Source of the DNA: UBA8389 sp035719105
Lineage (GTDB): Bacteria > Bacteroidota > Bacteroidia > Bacteroidales > UBA1402
Assembly: GCA_035719105.1 (NCBI GenBank)
Contig: DASTGN010000004.1
Coordinates: 124,001 to 188,000 of the forward strand
DNA length: 64,000 nt
Reading direction: 5' to 3'
Position 1 is the stretch's first letter; each line of letters begins with the position of its first letter. The translations under genes were made by a program, and so were the position numbers. This document shows positions 27,618-37,900 of the stretch, piece after piece. Below the pieces are notes generated by a model. The model worked only from the letters and a program-made list of their open reading frames with translations. It searched no databases and was not told where the DNA came from.

Positions 27618-27644
27618 GTATCTAAAATGTGTTGCAAGGTACAA

Positions 27645-27683
27645 AAAAAGAGCTTGTCCGTAAATGACGAACAAGCTCTTTTT
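27645..27683 (-). terminator. Strong bidirectional-looking terminator inside the PUL
   Basis: A perfect 13-base inverted repeat, AAAAAGAGCTTGT (27645-27657) and ACAAGCTCTTTTT (27671-27683), gives a GC-containing stem with A/T tails on both sides. It follows the stop of the large secreted protein by 15 bases and precedes the CE12 start by 28 bases. It therefore divides the PUL into an upstream and a downstream transcript or sets their ratio. Confidence 0.85.
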
Positions 27684-27698
27684 AATATTCATAATCCA

Positions 27699-30626
27699 TT
27701 AACGATCGAATCGAATCATCTTCTGAATGGACTGAGTTCCGTCAACATAGGTTGTTTTCTTGATCAGGAATCCTTGAGCATCCATACCTACTACTTTACC
27801 AGTAGCGTTAAAATATTGTACAGATTTGATGGCTTTCTGAGTTGCAACCTGATCCAATCCAGTAGCGATGGTCGTTAAACTCGTCAATTCGCCAGCAGCA
27901 GTTGCTGCATTCCAACTGTAAACAAATTTTGCGCCAACTGTTTCTGGAGTGTTTAAGGTAATGTCTTCACCGTTTACAAAGATCTTGTTAAAGGTTACAT
28001 CTGCATTCCCCAGAACTTCGATGAGTTTGATTTTTTGATTGGGGGCAGCAGCCTTGACAGTAATGTCAAGAATGTTTAGATCCTTGGCACTTACAGCCGC
28101 AATCGTTGTCATATCACCAACAGTGACAATCTTATCGTAATCGCCATCAGCAAAACTATTGACGTTCATTTTTAATGTTGAACCAGTCAATGAAATGCTG
28201 TTTGCATTGACCGCTCCTGAAAGGGTTCCAATGTTTACCGAAATAATCGATTCGGCTTTGATGTTCTTAACAACCAAAGTGGCAGCTGTATCCACTTTAA
28301 TCTGAGTGACAGTGGGTGCTACTTTGTTTCCAAGAACCAAGGTTCCACCTACTACGTTGATATCACCACCAAAAAGCATTTCTCCATTAACAGTCCATGA
28401 ACCTTTACCCACTTTCTTCAATTTCAAAGGAGAAGGAATGTACCAAGTTGTGTCTCCGGGAGTCGTTTCGGGTTCAAAAACCAATTCGGTTCCTGCGTGT
28501 CTGGATGGGTATTTTGTACGTTGTGGCAAGATTCTTCCATTGAAAACAGCATTTGTATTCAAACCGCCAATTGCAAATTCGATGGTGCGGTCGGTAGATA
28601 CAACAGAGTTGCCTTCCAAAGATGATTTGGCTGTTCCGCTCAATTCACCGATTTTTACACTGATAGTTGAACCAGCTCCTGGAGTACCATTGTGAATCAG
28701 CCGTGTATCATCACCTAAATTAACTTTTGCCAATGCAACAGAAGTTGGTGCAACAGCATAGGTCATAGGCAAGGTATCTTGGTTGCTGATATCTCTTACA
28801 TTGACAACCACATTGGAGTCGGTGAAAATGGAAGTAATAGGATTCGTCCAGTTATTGTTGGATGCTTTACCGACATTCGCCAAATTGAAGTTAACGGTTG
28901 AGAATTTAGTAATGGGCGATGAGTAAACATACTCTGCCATGGCGTCTATGTTCAAAATACCACCATTACCTGTTATCGGAGCAGAAAATGCAGCACTGGG
29001 GTTCAATTTCAGATAAACATTGCCCAATGTGGTGACGTACTTTGTAGCAGCCGAAGCGTGGTTGATTTGTACAGGTTCTGCGGTATTGATTATGGCACCA
29101 CCAGTCAAACGATTGTCAATACCAATCGTTGTCGGAGCACTAATCAATAAGGAGCCAGTACCTTCCAATCTGCCAGTACCACTAAAGGAGTAACCAGCTG
29201 CAGAAACTGCAAAGTCGCCAACTCCTAAATTAAGGTTAGCAGGAATTTGTACTTCTTTGTTGGTTGCATCTACGTTTGAAAATGCAGCACCATTACCATT
29301 TTGGAAACTTTGGGCAGCACCTCCAGAAACACTGAAATTGTCATCCAATTCACTCCAATTGAAGCCGTTTGCGCCAGTCCAGGTATAGGTTCCAATAGTC
29401 ATCGGCGATTTTTTGAAGATCACATCGATGCTTGCATTGGTGTTGACCACCACACTTTCCCCATCGTTGTTGCCTTTACCGGCATTGGCCGTATGTGTTG
29501 CTGTTGCATCGTAGGCAAAATAATCGCTTCCTTCAATGAACCCGGCCTTATCGGACATCAGCAAGCTGTAAATAGTTGAAATTTCCTGGCTTGGAACGAC
29601 TCTTGGAGCTTTTGCAAGATTGCCCAAACGATCTTTGTAATTAATAGTAACGTCTGCTTGACCTAAGGACAATTCAGGGCGATAGATTTGAATGTTGTCA
29701 TAATAAACATTGAGGTTAGCATTGCTACCATTGCCAGCATAACTGGAACGAGTGTTGATACCAGAAATGATAGCAACGTCTTTTACTAATCTTTGTTCAA
29801 CTGGAATAGTTGGAGCTGTTCCGACAAGGGTTGGTGCCAGAAATGCTTTATCCTCAATCGTATCCGCATTCAAGGGATCTGCTTTATCTGCAATAATCAA
29901 TTTCATCACTTTTTGTGTGGAAAAATTCATGATGGCAGTAAGGTGATACGTTTTCCCAGCTGCATAAGTAACGCTTGTCAAAGTGGAAGCATTAATTTGT
30001 GCCGATACTGTTGCACTTGTGTTTGATCTTTTAAATGAAGGAAATGCTCCGGAAGAAATAGCAGGGCCGTAGCGTTCCGTAGGATCTCCAGTCCACGCAG
30101 TGCCAAGAATTTCTGATCTCAAAGGGCCTTGCTGATCGATGTTCATGTAATGTAAGAAACCATCACCGAAAACATATAAACCGAAAATGGCATCTGCATA
30201 ATAAGTCGCATCAACGTTTATGTTTTGGTTATGGCTTCCTGAAACCATCAAACCCAAAGCATTTCTCGCACCTAAAGTAGCACCATTGATGACCCAATCC
30301 ATTTCCAAATACCAAATGCTATCAGCGGGTTGGCCAATGATCGTGTTGCTTTGAGGACTTGGAAAGAATACATCGACACCTCTGTTACCCGAACCACTAC
30401 CTGACGTTTTCAGAACATCGGTTCCAACGAGGGCATCTCCACCTCTAAATATAGCGGTTGCTGCCGTACGCTTTTCCCAACCAAGCGGAAAAGCTTCTAA
30501 GCCATTGAAATTTTGGTCGATATGATACTTTTTATAGTACCCCGCGGGGACCTGCGCTTTCAGTAAGCTAATACTGTTCGCTGCCATAAAGACAAGCAGC
30601 CAAAAAAGTGTAAAGATTTTCTTCAT
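27699..30626 (-). CDS. Large secreted repeat-rich protein with a sorting-type C-terminus; function unknown
   Basis: The 975-residue protein has a signal peptide (about 25 residues, ending SLLKAQ). Residues 30-320 resemble a concanavalin-like beta-sandwich (QNFNGLEAFPLGWEKR near the start, NVYYDNIQIYRP at the end). A small segment at about 325-410 (DVTINYKDRLGN...IDVIFKKSP) follows. Residues 410-880 are low-complexity beta-strand repeats rich in Gly, Ala, Asn and Thr, recalling autotransporter-type beta-solenoids (VGKGSWTVNGEMLFGGDINV, VVGGTLVLGNK). The end (KSVQYFNATGKVV...IKKTTYVDGTQSIQKMIR) resembles C-terminal sorting domains of type IX cargo. No known catalytic domain was recognised. It follows PL11 on the same strand after 75 bases, so a role in pectin binding or cleavage is inferred. 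Confidence 0.75.
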   Translation of the reverse strand: MKKIFTLFWLLVFMAANSISLLKAQVPAGYYKKYHIDQNFNGLEAFPLGWEKRTAATAIFRGGDALVGTDVLKTSGSGSGNRGVDVFFPSPQSNTIIGQPADSIWYLEMDWVINGATLGARNALGLMVSGSHNQNINVDATYYADAIFGLYVFGDGFLHYMNIDQQGPLRSEILGTAWTGDPTERYGPAISSGAFPSFKRSNTSATVSAQINASTLTSVTYAAGKTYHLTAIMNFSTQKVMKLIIADKADPLNADTIEDKAFLAPTLVGTAPTIPVEQRLVKDVAIISGINTRSSYAGNGSNANLNVYYDNIQIYRPELSLGQADVTINYKDRLGNLAKAPRVVPSQEISTIYSLLMSDKAGFIEGSDYFAYDATATHTANAGKGNNDGESVVVNTNASIDVIFKKSPMTIGTYTWTGANGFNWSELDDNFSVSGGAAQSFQNGNGAAFSNVDATNKEVQIPANLNLGVGDFAVSAAGYSFSGTGRLEGTGSLLISAPTTIGIDNRLTGGAIINTAEPVQINHASAATKYVTTLGNVYLKLNPSAAFSAPITGNGGILNIDAMAEYVYSSPITKFSTVNFNLANVGKASNNNWTNPITSIFTDSNVVVNVRDISNQDTLPMTYAVAPTSVALAKVNLGDDTRLIHNGTPGAGSTISVKIGELSGTAKSSLEGNSVVSTDRTIEFAIGGLNTNAVFNGRILPQRTKYPSRHAGTELVFEPETTPGDTTWYIPSPLKLKKVGKGSWTVNGEMLFGGDINVVGGTLVLGNKVAPTVTQIKVDTAATLVVKNIKAESIISVNIGTLSGAVNANSISLTGSTLKMNVNSFADGDYDKIVTVGDMTTIAAVSAKDLNILDITVKAAAPNQKIKLIEVLGNADVTFNKIFVNGEDITLNTPETVGAKFVYSWNAATAAGELTSLTTIATGLDQVATQKAIKSVQYFNATGKVVGMDAQGFLIKKTTYVDGTQSIQKMIRFDR

Positions 30627-30701
30627 GATATAAAAAATTAAAATTAAACAATAAGATTAGATACTACTGTAAAGGTTTTTTTTCATTGTATAGTTTTGTA
30701 C

Positions 30702-33149
30702 TCATCGAACTTTCAGGTATTTATATCGGTACGAATCAACATGATTCTTAATCACAATCAGGCCTAATCCTGCAGGTAAACCCGAGACATCCAGCGTTTG
30801 TATGGATTTGCCATTGACCACCAGCGTTGATTTCAAAAGCAAAGCACCTTTCAAATCATAACATTGGCAATCGTACATCCCAGGCTTATCAAAATAAATA
30901 GACAAATCATTTAAGATATTCGAATTTATCAGCTGTACAGGCTTTCTTTTATCGTGAGTTGATTCCAAGTTCGTATTCCGGGTAAATTGCACGTAAACGG
31001 TATCTGTAAAAACATGACCTTGATAATTCATATCCAAAAAGATGGGATAGGCCTTTTCATCGGGATAATCTTCACTTTTCAAAATAATTTTTTTCGAAGT
31101 TTCACCAGTAGACCACTTGTAACCAGTGGCATTGAAAACCGGATCGAGTTCGTATTGTGCTTCTACCGTTTCAATTTTTTTCGGTACGATGATATCCTCC
31201 AGATCACTTCCAAAATAAAAACCAGTATGAGTCGGTTGATTATAGGCCACATTTTGATAGGCAATACCCATGCGATAAATATGATCTTGCAAAAAGCTAT
31301 GGAATCGATAGTTGGTCATGATGTTGGTCATATAAACACGGATGAAACGATTCGTGGTTCCACGCAATACGACTTCCTCTCTCCAATCCCCTATCAAGTC
31401 TCCCACAATGCATGGATTGCTTTTGGTACTGTTGTTGGAAGCGACATCAATAGGAGAAAACAAGGTTGTGGCAATACCGTTCTCATATTTCGTCACGTTC
31501 GTTCCATCTTGCAATTCCCTTAAAAGATCGCCATCCCACCAACAGGCCATATTCATGGAGACGCCGCCATCGCTGATCGGTTCACCATTGACTGAATTCC
31601 GAACGCCACCCGATCGTGCCGACCACCATTCCATTCCTCTAAAATCGGCAGTCACATCAGAACCCATACCACGTCCGACATCATCGCCAGAGGGTACCCG
31701 ATAAATGACCGTTCCAGTTGCAGCTTCACGTAAGGTGGTTCCATCAATTTTATTTTCATGAACCGACAGAACCTCCAGCCCGGGACGTTCGGGAATAAAA
31801 TCGGCCAAGTGTTGGGCATCTCCATGACCCAACCTGGTGTTATAAAAACCTCTGCCGTCTTGATCAATGGCACAGGAACCGTAAATAATTTCGTCGAATC
31901 CATCACCGTCGACATCACCCACCCGCAGGTTGTGATTCCCTTGACCGGCATAAGAAGCCCAAGGACTTGTCGTTGGTCCGCCGTATGTATCGAATTTCCA
32001 ACGTTTTGTCAACTTTCCATCTGCAAAATCGTAGGCAACCAGAACCGTCCGTGTATAGTATCCACGGCACATGACAATGCTTGGGTGAATCCCGTCCAGA
32101 TAGGCAACACAAGCTAAAAATCGATCCACTCGATTTCCGTAATTGTCTCCCCATCGGGTATTGATATTTGAAGTACTGGGATAAAGAACAGGAACTTCGT
32201 TGCCGTTATTATAAATATCACTGTATCGAGGTGGGTCGTATTCCGTCGTAACAATTTCCTTGCCGGTTTGACCATTGAATACCGTTAAAAACTCGGGGCC
32301 TGACAAAATATAACCGCTAGAGTTTCGATAATTCGCATTCGCATTGTAGGTGTTGGTGAAATTATATTTTGCTTTATAAGTCGGGAAATACGCCTCTCCA
32401 ATGTTGGTACCAGCAGCATCTTTACCACCTTCGGCCGTTTTGCATACAAATTCAGCTTTGCCGTCCCCATCCAAATCATAGAGCATAAATTGCGTGTAAT
32501 GGGCTCCCTCCCGAATGTTTATTCCGAGGTTTATTTCCCATAGAAAAGTACCATCAAGTTCGTACGCTTGAAATACAGGAGGATCGGTTATGCCACTAAT
32601 GGAATTGTCCTGACCTGAACCTGCCCGATGAATGACGATTTCCATTTCACCATCACCGTCCAAATCGGCAAAAGAGGCATCGTTCGGCGAATATCTCCAG
32701 GTTAGGTCTCCATCAATTTGCTTCATTGGGATTTCCAAGTAAGGGTTTGCTCCACCCTCAGAAGAACTTTTAAGCACATATGAAGCCAAATCGATATTGC
32801 CTTCCACGCCGTTTCGCACCGCTCTCAAGTAGAACTTTAAGGAAGAAGCTATCGGAAGATAGGCCGTATAAAAGGTCGATTTGCTAACCGGTGAGCTGTT
32901 CACCAATACCCGCGTTCCCTCCGTACTTCCATTAATGGAGGCACGATAGATGTTGAAACTCGTTTGAAGGCTATCCGTTTCAAGGTAACGCCAACTAATG
33001 TCGATCATGTAGGCACCATCACGGTATGCAACCAATCCTCTCCCCAAATTTTCTTTTTGAATATTGGGTGAATAATTGGGAATTTGTTGTGCTTCAGCAA
33101 ATCCGTAAAGGCTTGATAAAAGCATTAAAAGTGCCATGATCCTTTTCAT
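30702..33149 (-). CDS. Polysaccharide lyase family 11 rhamnogalacturonan lyase with C-terminal sorting domain
   Basis: The 815-residue protein has a signal peptide (MKRIMALLMLLSSLYGFAEAQ). The PL11 eight-bladed propeller carries repeated calcium-binding loops, DLDGDGEMEIV and DLDGDGKAEFV, and the family blocks WRYSPNDASFADLDGDG and REGAHYTQFMLYDLDGDGK. An N-terminal FN3-like strand set (SFNIYRASING) precedes it. PL11 cleaves the rhamnogalacturonan-I backbone by beta-elimination between Rha and GalA. About 85 C-terminal residues (from roughly 730) look like a type A type IX sorting domain, ending GLPAGLGLIVIK...YRYKYLKVR. This predicts a cell-surface or released enzyme. Its start lies 4 bases from the susD stop. 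Confidence 0.93.
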   Translation of the reverse strand: MKRIMALLMLLSSLYGFAEAQQIPNYSPNIQKENLGRGLVAYRDGAYMIDISWRYLETDSLQTSFNIYRASINGSTEGTRVLVNSSPVSKSTFYTAYLPIASSLKFYLRAVRNGVEGNIDLASYVLKSSSEGGANPYLEIPMKQIDGDLTWRYSPNDASFADLDGDGEMEIVIHRAGSGQDNSISGITDPPVFQAYELDGTFLWEINLGINIREGAHYTQFMLYDLDGDGKAEFVCKTAEGGKDAAGTNIGEAYFPTYKAKYNFTNTYNANANYRNSSGYILSGPEFLTVFNGQTGKEIVTTEYDPPRYSDIYNNGNEVPVLYPSTSNINTRWGDNYGNRVDRFLACVAYLDGIHPSIVMCRGYYTRTVLVAYDFADGKLTKRWKFDTYGGPTTSPWASYAGQGNHNLRVGDVDGDGFDEIIYGSCAIDQDGRGFYNTRLGHGDAQHLADFIPERPGLEVLSVHENKIDGTTLREAATGTVIYRVPSGDDVGRGMGSDVTADFRGMEWWSARSGGVRNSVNGEPISDGGVSMNMACWWDGDLLRELQDGTNVTKYENGIATTLFSPIDVASNNSTKSNPCIVGDLIGDWREEVVLRGTTNRFIRVYMTNIMTNYRFHSFLQDHIYRMGIAYQNVAYNQPTHTGFYFGSDLEDIIVPKKIETVEAQYELDPVFNATGYKWSTGETSKKIILKSEDYPDEKAYPIFLDMNYQGHVFTDTVYVQFTRNTNLESTHDKRKPVQLINSNILNDLSIYFDKPGMYDCQCYDLKGALLLKSTLVVNGKSIQTLDVSGLPAGLGLIVIKNHVDSYRYKYLKVR

Positions 33150-33152
33150 TCG

Positions 33153-34925
33153 TTACTTATACAGCGGTAAATACCAGTTTGCTTCCGTGCTCATATCTAC
33201 GCCGGAAACACCAGAAAGTTCATACTTCTTTTTAATATTCTCATCCCAAAGGAAATGGTTTCCTTCACCTGGCGTTTCATCATTTAAACGACGAGCGACA
33301 CGAATCAAATCTTCCCAACGGTTCCCTTCAAAGCCCAACTCCTTAGCTGACTCACTGATTATCAACTTTTCAACAAATAAGATGGAGTCGTGTAACGTCG
33401 TGCAAGTAACAGGGAAAGGCTTATTGGGCAGATTTGCTCTTCCACGAACTCCACCGTTGCTTCTCCAGGCAGTCGTAATTCTTGGAGCCGATGTTTTATA
33501 CCGTGCATCAAAAGAATAGGGGAATGGATATGGATCGAAGGGACTTGTTCCGGTAATTTTAATAGAATCATCGGGATAGTTCGAACCATTTGGTTTGGTA
33601 TACACAAAAGTATTTCCTGAAAGCCCATCGTTAACAAACGCCCAAGCCAACTTAGGATATCCGGCACGATTGGCGGCTTCAGCATAACGCAGGTGCAAGG
33701 TAGCGGCACGATAAAGGAACCAACTTCCTTTTGGCCAACCTGGTGTGGCACTTGGCGTTTCTGCATAATAGGAATACTTCGAAACGTAGTTTTCGTTGCC
33801 AATTTTCTGATAGGCACCGGTTAAACCGCGGGCGTCAAAAGGAAATCCATTTCTCTGTGTTTCACTGCCCCAAACTGAATCAACGGCATATTTGGAGGGT
33901 TTCAAATAGTATTTTCCACCATTGATTCCAGTTGGGTTGAACAATTCAATGAATGGATATTTCGGTTCGAATTTGGAATCGTAAGCAATAAACCAAATCA
34001 TTTCTTCCAGAGCCGTTCTACCGGTAGTAGTAGCCGTGAACATGTTCTTCCATGCGTTGTATAAAGAATTGAAGTCATCAACTTTTCCGTCTCGATAAAG
34101 TATTTGATACCAATCAGGCGTTCCACTGGTCCAGGCAAAGGTGTATAGTCGGTTCTTACGGAAGCAATTTCTGTCTGTCGGATCCAAGTCCTCACCAAAA
34201 GCCATTACTTCACGGTAAGCAGTAGCTGCCTGTTCGTAATTGTTGTTGAAAAGATACAAATCACCCAATAAAGTCCGTTTGGAAATAAAGTAAGGAGCCA
34301 GTGAATATCCATCCAAACTTTGTTGCACCAACTTGGATCCTTTGTAATTCTCTAAGGTGGGAAGGTTTTCCATACAACGAATCAGTTCAGGGATCAATTG
34401 GTCCAATGTCAATTCATTGTCTTTATACTTGTTCAGATCTTCAATCGTCACCAAGGGCTGCGTAATATAAGGTATCTTGCCAAATTGGATGCCAAGCTGG
34501 AAATAGATCCAGGTGCGCAAAGCTGCAACGTCGGAGTAACGTTCGTCGTATTCAGCCTGAATCAATCGATTGTTTTCCAACATGCGGTCAAAATTGTACA
34601 GCATATCGTTACAGGTTTGAATGACGCCGTAAAACTTGGTTACATTGGACCATGGGTTCTCACGAGAGGGAGCGTTCAAATTGATTTCCTGCAAATAAGG
34701 CGTTGCATTGGGCGTAACATCCAGTAAGTCTGCACGCAATTCATTCAGCACGACCACTTGCCCGGCCAAATCCATAAACTGACCGTACAAGCCTAAAATG
34801 GCATTATCCGCATCATCCACCCCGGCATAGAAATTCTTGTGGTCTATCACTTCTTCCGGTATGGTATCAACACAGGATGTTGAAAAGAGAAGCACAGGAA
34901 AAAGAAGTATCACTATTTTTTTCAT
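33153..34925 (-). CDS. SusD/RagB-family surface glycan-binding lipoprotein (pair 2)
   Basis: The 590-residue lipoprotein has signal peptide MKKIVILLFPVLLFSTSC with lipid-anchoring Cys18. SusD features include an N-terminal helical region with TPR-like pairs (TKFYGVIQTCNDMLYNFDRML, AALRTWIYFQLGIQFGKIPYIT), the middle YEQAATAYREVM helix, and a C-terminal block, AKELGFEGNRWEDLIRVARR, typical of the family. SusD proteins cap the cognate SusC pore at the outer surface and capture oligosaccharides. It follows SusC by 22 bases and precedes the PL11 lyase by 3, tying this pair most directly to rhamnogalacturonan. Confidence 0.95.
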   Translation of the reverse strand: MKKIVILLFPVLLFSTSCVDTIPEEVIDHKNFYAGVDDADNAILGLYGQFMDLAGQVVVLNELRADLLDVTPNATPYLQEINLNAPSRENPWSNVTKFYGVIQTCNDMLYNFDRMLENNRLIQAEYDERYSDVAALRTWIYFQLGIQFGKIPYITQPLVTIEDLNKYKDNELTLDQLIPELIRCMENLPTLENYKGSKLVQQSLDGYSLAPYFISKRTLLGDLYLFNNNYEQAATAYREVMAFGEDLDPTDRNCFRKNRLYTFAWTSGTPDWYQILYRDGKVDDFNSLYNAWKNMFTATTTGRTALEEMIWFIAYDSKFEPKYPFIELFNPTGINGGKYYLKPSKYAVDSVWGSETQRNGFPFDARGLTGAYQKIGNENYVSKYSYYAETPSATPGWPKGSWFLYRAATLHLRYAEAANRAGYPKLAWAFVNDGLSGNTFVYTKPNGSNYPDDSIKITGTSPFDPYPFPYSFDARYKTSAPRITTAWRSNGGVRGRANLPNKPFPVTCTTLHDSILFVEKLIISESAKELGFEGNRWEDLIRVARRLNDETPGEGNHFLWDENIKKKYELSGVSGVDMSTEANWYLPLYK

Positions 34926-34947
34926 TATATGCTGATTTATTAATTAA

Positions 34948-37900
34948 TTACAAGGCGATTTTAATCCCTATGGAAATCCGACGTGGCTGTGGAACTACGC
35001 ATGGATCAACACCATAATATAGAGGGCTTTGGCCAATTCCGAATTCTGGATCCAGACCTTTGTATTTGGTCAAAGTCAATAGATTTTCACCCGTTGCAAA
35101 CAAAGTACAATCTTGAATAAAATTCGATTTTAATTTCAGATCGTATGCCAATGTCAATGATTTCAACCGAATGTAGGAACCGTTTTCAATCCAACGATCG
35201 GAAAAACGTGCATTGCCCATTGGGTCACCATATACCGCTTTTGGCATATTGGTTACATCTCCTTCGTATCTCCATCTGTTTAAAGTCGCTTGTGATTGAT
35301 TGTTGTAGGTGGACGTGTTTTCAAGCTGAGCACGCGTATAATTATAGACATCGTTTCCGATAGAATATATCATCAACGTATTCAGCGACCATTTTTCGTA
35401 TTTCAGCGTATTGGTAATCGAACCGAATACGTCAGGATTTGGATCGCCAATAACTACACGGTCGTTTTCATCAATAAGATTGTCTGTGTTTTGATTGACG
35501 AAACGCACATCACCTGCTCCGAATTTAACGGGAACCAGTCCTTGCAGTACGTGCAAATTGTCTGTATTTGCCTGATCTTGTGTCGAATAGACACCATTCG
35601 TTTTATACCCATAGAATTGTCCCAAGGGTTGACCCACTTTGGTTTGTATGGTGGCGCCCGAGGCTTGCGTCAAAAACTCTTCACCATTCAAATCCAACAC
35701 TTTATTTTGGTAGGTCGAAACCATCAAGCCCAAATCCCAAACCAACGTACCATTCAGAATACGAGTGTTCAAGTTGAAATCTGCACCAGTATTGCGCATT
35801 GAACCGGCATTGGTGATGTAATGTTCAAAACCTGAAATACGTTCTGGAGTTGTAACCAAAATCATGTCTTTGGTGGTGTTCGAATAAACGTCTACATTGA
35901 TATTGACCCTTTCATCGAAAAAGGAAACATCCAGTCCGGCGTTGATGCGTTCTACCGTTTCGGGTTTCAAATAAGTATTGACCAGGTTCCCTCTAATCAG
36001 ACCATAACTGCCTAAAAAGTTTTGAGGTTTGTAATATTGAATACCATTGTAATTACCCATGTCATCGTTACCAGATAAACCGTAGCTCAGTCTGAATTTC
36101 AACAAATCGATATCGGCAACATCTTTCATGAAATCTTCACCACTTATCAACCACGCACCAGCCAGTGAAGGGTAGGTATACAATGCCTGAGCATTTTTTC
36201 CATAACGAGAAGAAGCATCGGAGGATAATGAAAAGTTGAAGAAATATTTGTTTTGAAAATCATAATCGGCTGTTGTATAGAATGATAGCCAGTTCCAGTT
36301 ACCAATACTACCTCCAATTTGTCTCAAAAGCGGAATACCGTACCCAATCGTTTTGAAATCGTCCGAACTCGAGTTGAAAGCTTTTCCGAAATCATTTTCA
36401 GCTTTGTTGTTCTGATAACGGGAACCAATGCGAACATTTAAGTTTTGGTCGGATGCAAAGGATGTGTGGTAATTGGCATGAAAGTCACCATAAAGTGAAA
36501 AGAGACGATCCGTACGATGTTGCATTTCGTTGGTAATCAGATTATCACCGGACTGATCAAAAGCCACACCTACGCTTGGATAAAAGATCCTTTCGCGTTC
36601 TTTGCTGAAATTCAAACCGAAGGAACCGTTTAAACTGAGCTTCCGGTTAATGTTCCAAGCCAGTTCAAAAGTACCCATGAATCGATAATTGATATTTGCC
36701 AACAAAAGATTATTAGCCAGCACATAGGGGTTGCTGTTTCCAAAGATGTCCACTGATTCCTCGTTAGGTGACATCTTTCCTTCTTCATTGTAAATGTGAG
36801 AGGTGGTGAAAGGAGATTTAAACAAAGAGGCCAAAATGGGGTTGAGATTGTTATTTGAACCCTCATTCATCATATTCTTATTCCCATAGATGAAACTCAT
36901 ATTGGACATGAAATTCACCTTTTGGGACAACCTGACTTCCGAGTTGAAACGTGTGTTAAACCTCTGAAAATGGGTGTTTTTTAGACTACCTTGCTGATCC
37001 AAGAAGCCTAGAGATAGTACATATTTAGCGATTTCATCCCCACCTGCCACATTCAGATAATAGTTTTGACTCCACTTGCTGTCGTAAATCATTTTTTGCC
37101 AATCAGTTTCGTGATTGTAGCGGTAGTAATCAACGTTGCCATCGTAACCCCAAGGTTTTTTGACTGGCAATTCACTATCGAAGAATGGTAACTTTTCTAC
37201 GTAAAGAGGCGATAAATTTTGACTTTGAAAGAGATCCGAAAGCAGATTACGGTGTTCTGCTGCATTTAATACGGGCAGTTTCTCGGGTTCAAAATTGATA
37301 CCGGTATGGACATGCACATTGATTTTTGTTTCTAGTTGATTCGCTCTCAATGTTTTGATAAGAACCACTCCATTTGCACCTTTTACACCATAAAGTGATG
37401 TTCCGTCTTTTAGAACAGTAATGCTTTCTACATCCTTAACATCGATGGAAGCCAATGGGTTGGTCGTATAATTCCCAACCAATGAATTGGCATAAACGGA
37501 ATTTTCGTAAGGCAGACCGTCCAAAATGAAAAGGGGCATGGAACCTGCGTTCATGGTGTTGAAACCATGCAAAAACATATTGGCACCCGCTCCTGGCATA
37601 CCAGAGCGAAAGTTTGAATTTATACCGCTGGCATACCCTTGAATCAATTCGTCTGGTGAAAGAGCCACACTCAAATCGCTGTTCTCTAAGATCGAAGTCG
37701 CTGAATTGGCCATCATGGTGGAGGAAACATCGCCGGTAGGTGTATTAACGGTCCTTTGTGCCCCTTTGTAATCATTTTCGTAAAGATTCACATCAATGCG
37801 GTCGCGTCCCCTGACTGAAATTTCTTTCGTCGCAAAGCCATAACCACTTACTTTGATTAAGACATTACGATTGGGGATTAGGAGGGAATACGTTCCATTG

